The notes under the pieces are model-generated. The model searched no databases. It had not been told where the DNA came from and worked only from the letters and a program-made list of their open reading frames with translations. Below are positions 5,139 to 8,079 of a stretch of DNA of 8,079 nucleotides, one piece after another (positions within the stretch are counted from its first letter, which is position 1; the number at the start of each line of letters is the position of its first letter). The stretch comes from Acidobacteriota bacterium (GTDB taxonomy: Bacteria > Actinomycetota > Acidimicrobiia > Acidimicrobiales > SHLQ01): NCBI GenBank assembly GCA_022562835.1, contig JADFOM010000105.1, forward strand, positions 1 to 8,079, written 5' to 3'. A program made the position numbers and the translations under genes.

Positions 5139-6638
5139 CTATTGGTCGGTCACCCGGGGTGTGCCAGGTCCGGTTTGACGTTGCAGGAATCGATAGACAT
5201 CGGTCAGGTCGACACCGGGAAACGGCGTGAACGAGCGATCGCCTGCTGGCAGGGCTGTGAGCACATATGAACGCTCGGCCGCCGAAGGCCATGCGGCCTC
5301 CTTCCAACGAGCGACCAATTCTGGGTCTACGCGCGTCGCAGCTTCGCGGGCGTCGACGTGACGGATCGTGTCGCCACCGCGGAAGTATTTTGCCTCTTGA
5401 CGAGTCGTGCCGATGGTCACCGCACTAGGTGTCCGATCTGTCACCGTCTCTATGTAGGTAACACACCAGAACTGGCCGCGGTCGGTCGTCGTAAGTTGAT
5501 AATGCAACAGGAACGAATCGCTCGACGCCCAGGCCTGGCGAGCACCCCAGTAGCGGCTGACCCGTTGGCCCTCGAGACTTCCGTCCTGTGCGATCGGTAG
5601 CGGAATACCGTCGTTCGAGAACGCCTTCGTGATGACGCCCTCGGGATCGGTGCGAAGGAAATGAACCGGAATGTCGAGGAAGTTGGTAGCGAGATTCGTA
5701 AAGCGGTGAGCGGCCATCTCATAGGAGGTATAGAAGGTCTCCTTGAGGTCTTCTATAGAAATGTCATGCTCCTCCTTGGAGGCGCGCAGAGCATTTACCA
5801 CCGGTTCTCGAGGCGCAAGTAACGCCGCCGCGAAGTAGTTGGACTCGATGCGTTGGCGCAGGTAGTCACCGAAGTCCCGAGTGTCGTTGTGAGCGAGCGC
5901 GAAATGTCCAAGGGTTTGAAGGACCACGGAGCGGGCCTGGCGAACCCTCAGGTAGTCACGTTGGGGGATGTAGATGACCCTTGAGCGCTGGTCGGTCACC
6001 GACCGTGCCGAACGCGGCATGCCGTGCACTCGTTCGATCGCGAATCCGAAGTGTTTTGCCAGGTCGAAGATGAGTCTCTCCGACAAAGGACCGATGCCGC
6101 TATAGCCCACTGCGTCGAGAGCCTCCGCGGCGAGCGATTCGATCTCTGGGAAATAGTTATCGCGTTCGCGCATCTCCTCTCGCAGCGCAATGTTGGCCTG
6201 GCGTGCCTGGTCACCTTCGCGTTGGGAACCGTCGGCGGATCCGGGCAAGGCTTCGCGTCGCGCCAGCGCGATTAGATGGCTGAGCACGACGTCATCGAGC
6301 TTTGACGGCTTGATGTAGCCCAGGCCGAGTGTTTGATACGACGATTCGGCCTGGAGACGTTCAAACTCGATCTCCATCGAGGCGCGCTCGTTGGGTGGCT
6401 CGTCTTCGACGAGCGTCGACACCGAGATGTCCAATGCGTCGGAAAGCGCGGACAGCATCGAGAGCTTGGGTTCGACCTTGCCGTTCTCGAGCTTTGAAAG
6501 GTAGGGCGGCGGACGTCCAACCCGTTCGCCGAGTTGTGCCAGCGTCAGCCCGGCACTCTTGCGCGCTGCGCGCAGTCGATGACCAAATACCAACCGGTCC
6601 AACTTTGCATCAACGCCCGTTTCTGTCATGCCCGCCAT
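5139..6638 (-). CDS. RamB-like transcriptional regulator (XRE HTH plus ImmA/IrrE-like and C-terminal sensor domains)
   Basis: The 499-residue protein begins with an XRE helix-turn-helix (about residues 18-77), with LTLAQLGERVGRPPPYLSKL as the DNA-reading part. An ImmA/IrrE (DUF955-like) domain follows at about 190-325, containing IYIPQRDYLRVRQARSVVLQ and ESNYFAAALLAPREP. A C-terminal domain of the short-chain fatty-acid regulator type follows at about 330-490. RamB in Corynebacterium and Mycobacterium uses this layout to control acetate and glyoxylate-cycle genes. Here the gene is divergent from malate synthase, its likely target. The metalloprotease HExxH is degenerate (QTLGH at 241-245), so a protease role is unlikely. 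Only one Cys (392) is present, so the cysteine-rich tail of many relatives is missing. The start could be ATG at 6638 (leaderless, with TACGCT 6 bases upstream) or ATG at 6629 with AGGA 8 bases upstream. Domain calls are firm; the RamB name and target are inferred. Confidence 0.85.
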   Translation of the reverse strand: MAGMTETGVDAKLDRLVFGHRLRAARKSAGLTLAQLGERVGRPPPYLSKLENGKVEPKLSMLSALSDALDISVSTLVEDEPPNERASMEIEFERLQAESSYQTLGLGYIKPSKLDDVVLSHLIALARREALPGSADGSQREGDQARQANIALREEMRERDNYFPEIESLAAEALDAVGYSGIGPLSERLIFDLAKHFGFAIERVHGMPRSARSVTDQRSRVIYIPQRDYLRVRQARSVVLQTLGHFALAHNDTRDFGDYLRQRIESNYFAAALLAPREPVVNALRASKEEHDISIEDLKETFYTSYEMAAHRFTNLATNFLDIPVHFLRTDPEGVITKAFSNDGIPLPIAQDGSLEGQRVSRYWGARQAWASSDSFLLHYQLTTTDRGQFWCVTYIETVTDRTPSAVTIGTTRQEAKYFRGGDTIRHVDAREAATRVDPELVARWKEAAWPSAAERSYVLTALPAGDRSFTPFPGVDLTDVYRFLQRQTGPGTPRVTDQ

Positions 6639-6644
6639 CCTGAG

Positions 6645-6672
6645 AGCGTAGCGCGGGGAGAAAAAAGACCAA
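6645..6672 (-). promoter_or_regulatory. Candidate promoter of the RamB-like regulator
   Basis: On the minus strand TTGGTC (6667-6672) and TACGCT (6645-6650) are separated by 16 bases and resemble -35 and -10 elements. The -10 element ends 6 bases before the ATG at 6638, the same spacing as at hisD. The bases just upstream read GGCAACTTTT and overlap the -35. They share the AACTTT core that I recall for RamB sites in Corynebacterium, so autoregulation is possible but unproven. Confidence 0.42.
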
Positions 6673-6834
6673 AAGTTGCCTTCGGGTCACCATTTCGACG
6701 CATGTTTCGGTGCGCGCAACGGATCCGCAGTGGCCCAGGGAACTGATCTACCGCCATTCTGGTTTTGCTAGCACGGGCGGCATGTCGTCGCCGTCGCAGG
6801 CACCGTTGACCGCACATCCGTGAGGGGACCACCC
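6673..6834 (+). promoter_or_regulatory. Malate synthase upstream region with ribosome binding site
   Basis: This is the malate synthase side of the divergent spacer. GAGGGGA (6822-6828) is a good ribosome binding site 6 bases before the ATG, so this gene has a leadered mRNA, unlike hisD. I see no convincing -35/-10 pair. TTGCCT (6676-6681) with CATGTT (6701-6706) has a 19-base spacer and is weak. A 5-bp CCGCC/GGCGG pair (6751-6755 and 6776-6780) could form a small leader hairpin. The region probably carries the operator for the divergent regulator. Confidence 0.4.
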
Positions 6835-8079
6835 ATGGCCGTTCGAATGACCGGACTAGACCACAATCCTGAGCCCGGCGCGCTGGCGAACGGCGACCCG
6901 GTGCTCAGCTCGGACGCGATGATGTTCGTGGCCGATCTCGAGCGACGCTTCCGCCGTCGGCGCGACCAGCTCCTGCGTGCGCGCGACGAACGACAGATCC
7001 GTCTAGACGCCGGCGAGCGACCCGATTTTCTGACCGACACCGAACCCATCCGCAATGGTGATTGGTCGGTCGCAGCGGTTCCCGCCGACCTTCAGAACCG
7101 CCGCACCGAGATCACTGGTCCGGTCGATCGAAAGATGATGATCAACGCACTCAACTCGGACGCCAAGGTCTTCATGGCCGACTTCGAGGATGCGAACTCG
7201 CCCACCTGGACGAACTGTGTTGAGGGCCAGGCCAACGTGCGCGACTACTACCGCGGGCAGTTGTCGCTAGACCAAGGCGGCAAGAAGTACCGGCTCAACG
7301 AGCAGACCGCGACGCTCATGATCCGGCCGCGCGGATGGCATCTCGACGAGAAACACGTGCAGGTCGATGGCCAGAACATCTCGGCAAGTTTGTTCGACTT
7401 TGGCATGGTGATGTTTCACTCGGCTCGCAACGCGACCGAACGAGGCACCGGCCCCTACTTCTATCTGCCAAAACTCGAGAGCCACCTCGAAGCGCGGCTT
7501 TGGAACGACGTGTTCTGCTTCGCACAGGACGAGCTCGGGCTTCCTAGAGGCACGATCAAAGCCACGGTGTTGATCGAGACGATCCTCGCATCGTTTGAGA
7601 TGGACGAGATCCTCTATGAGCTACGCGACCACTCGGCTGGACTCAACGCCGGACGCTGGGACTACATCTTCAGCGTCGCCAAGAAATTCGCTGAGCACGA
7701 GTCGTTCGTCCTGCCCGACCGCTCGGACGTCACGATGACAGCGCCGTTCATGCGCGCCTATACCGAGCTATTGGTCAAGACATGTCACCGAAGGGGCGCG
7801 CACGCGATCGGCGGCATGTCAGCATTCATTCCGAATCGACGCGATCCCGAGGTGACCGAGCAGGCACTAGCAAAGGTCAAGGCCGACAAGAGCCGCGAAG
7901 CGGCCGACGGATGTGACGGCACTTGGGTAGCGCACCCCGACCTCGTGGCGGTCGCGATGGCGGAATTCGACGCCGTTCTCGGCGACAAACCGAACCAGAT
8001 TGAGCGTCAGCGCGACGATGTCTCGATCGGCCCGGACGATCTGCTTTCGGTCGACCAGACCGGTGGGTCGATCACCGAT
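6835..8079 (+). CDS. aceB: Malate synthase A, 3' end beyond the window
   Basis: Malate synthase condenses glyoxylate with acetyl-CoA to malate, the second step of the glyoxylate shunt, allowing growth on acetate or fatty acids. The 415 codons visible are open to the right edge, and the family is usually near 530 residues, so roughly 115 are missing. Motifs are MADFEDANSPTW (114-125), IRPRGWH with catalytic Arg164, LPKLES (211-216), VLIETILASFEMDE with Glu248, NAGRWDYIFS with Asp276 (Glu248 and Asp276 being the Mg ligands by family alignment), MTAPFMRAY near 302 and DGTWVAHPDLV near 363. The catalytic-base Asp of the C-terminal part lies outside the window. The compact length without the large inserted domain points to form A rather than GlcB. 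The ATG at 6835-6837 has a strong ribosome binding site. It is divergent from a RamB-like regulator, which is a probable controller. Isocitrate lyase is not in view. Confidence 0.96.
   Translation, partial: MAVRMTGLDHNPEPGALANGDPVLSSDAMMFVADLERRFRRRRDQLLRARDERQIRLDAGERPDFLTDTEPIRNGDWSVAAVPADLQNRRTEITGPVDRKMMINALNSDAKVFMADFEDANSPTWTNCVEGQANVRDYYRGQLSLDQGGKKYRLNEQTATLMIRPRGWHLDEKHVQVDGQNISASLFDFGMVMFHSARNATERGTGPYFYLPKLESHLEARLWNDVFCFAQDELGLPRGTIKATVLIETILASFEMDEILYELRDHSAGLNAGRWDYIFSVAKKFAEHESFVLPDRSDVTMTAPFMRAYTELLVKTCHRRGAHAIGGMSAFIPNRRDPEVTEQALAKVKADKSREAADGCDGTWVAHPDLVAVAMAEFDAVLGDKPNQIERQRDDVSIGPDDLLSVDQTGGSITD

Overview
The window looks like a chromosomal segment of a high-GC actinobacterium, possibly of the Acidimicrobiia. 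That placement is an inference. It rests on the hisD-hisC-hisB-hisH gene order, GTG starts with ATGA/GTGA overlaps, apparently leaderless promoters of the TANNNT type, and a RamB-type regulator divergent from malate synthase. No rRNA, tRNA, CRISPR array or complete insertion sequence was seen.

Left edge (1-480): a damaged region. Positions 1-189 on the minus strand carry a piece of a family 4 glycosyltransferase with an in-frame TGA where the family has Trp. Between it and the his genes lie about 290 bases of lower GC with no recognisable gene and one 9-bp inverted repeat. This region runs into the 3' part of hisH.

Histidine block (314-3955, minus strand): hisD, hisC, hisB and hisH, each joined to the next by a 4-base stop/start overlap, so they form one translationally coupled operon. 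The first three enzymes look intact. HisH keeps its nucleophilic Cys but departs from the family after about residue 175 and lacks the C-terminal His/Glu of the catalytic triad. The expected next genes (hisA, hisF) are absent. A rearrangement breakpoint, or an assembly join, therefore lies within the operon.

Middle (3956-5138): the divergent spacer between hisD and a 66-codon hypothetical gene contains a perfect 14-bp inverted repeat with a 35-base loop. The small gene is followed by uridine kinase (udk), which salvages uridine and cytidine. Hairpins after the small gene and between udk and the next gene may be terminators.

Right part (5139-8079): a RamB-like regulator (HTH, degenerate ImmA/IrrE domain, C-terminal sensor domain) reads leftward and malate synthase reads rightward from a shared 196-base spacer. 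In other actinobacteria RamB controls glyoxylate-shunt genes, so this is probably a local regulator-target pair for growth on acetate or other C2 units. Malate synthase runs off the right edge.

I found no clearly new multi-gene system. The points most worth checking are the broken hisH and its junction, the interrupted glycosyltransferase, the 14-bp palindrome, and the regulator-malate synthase pair.
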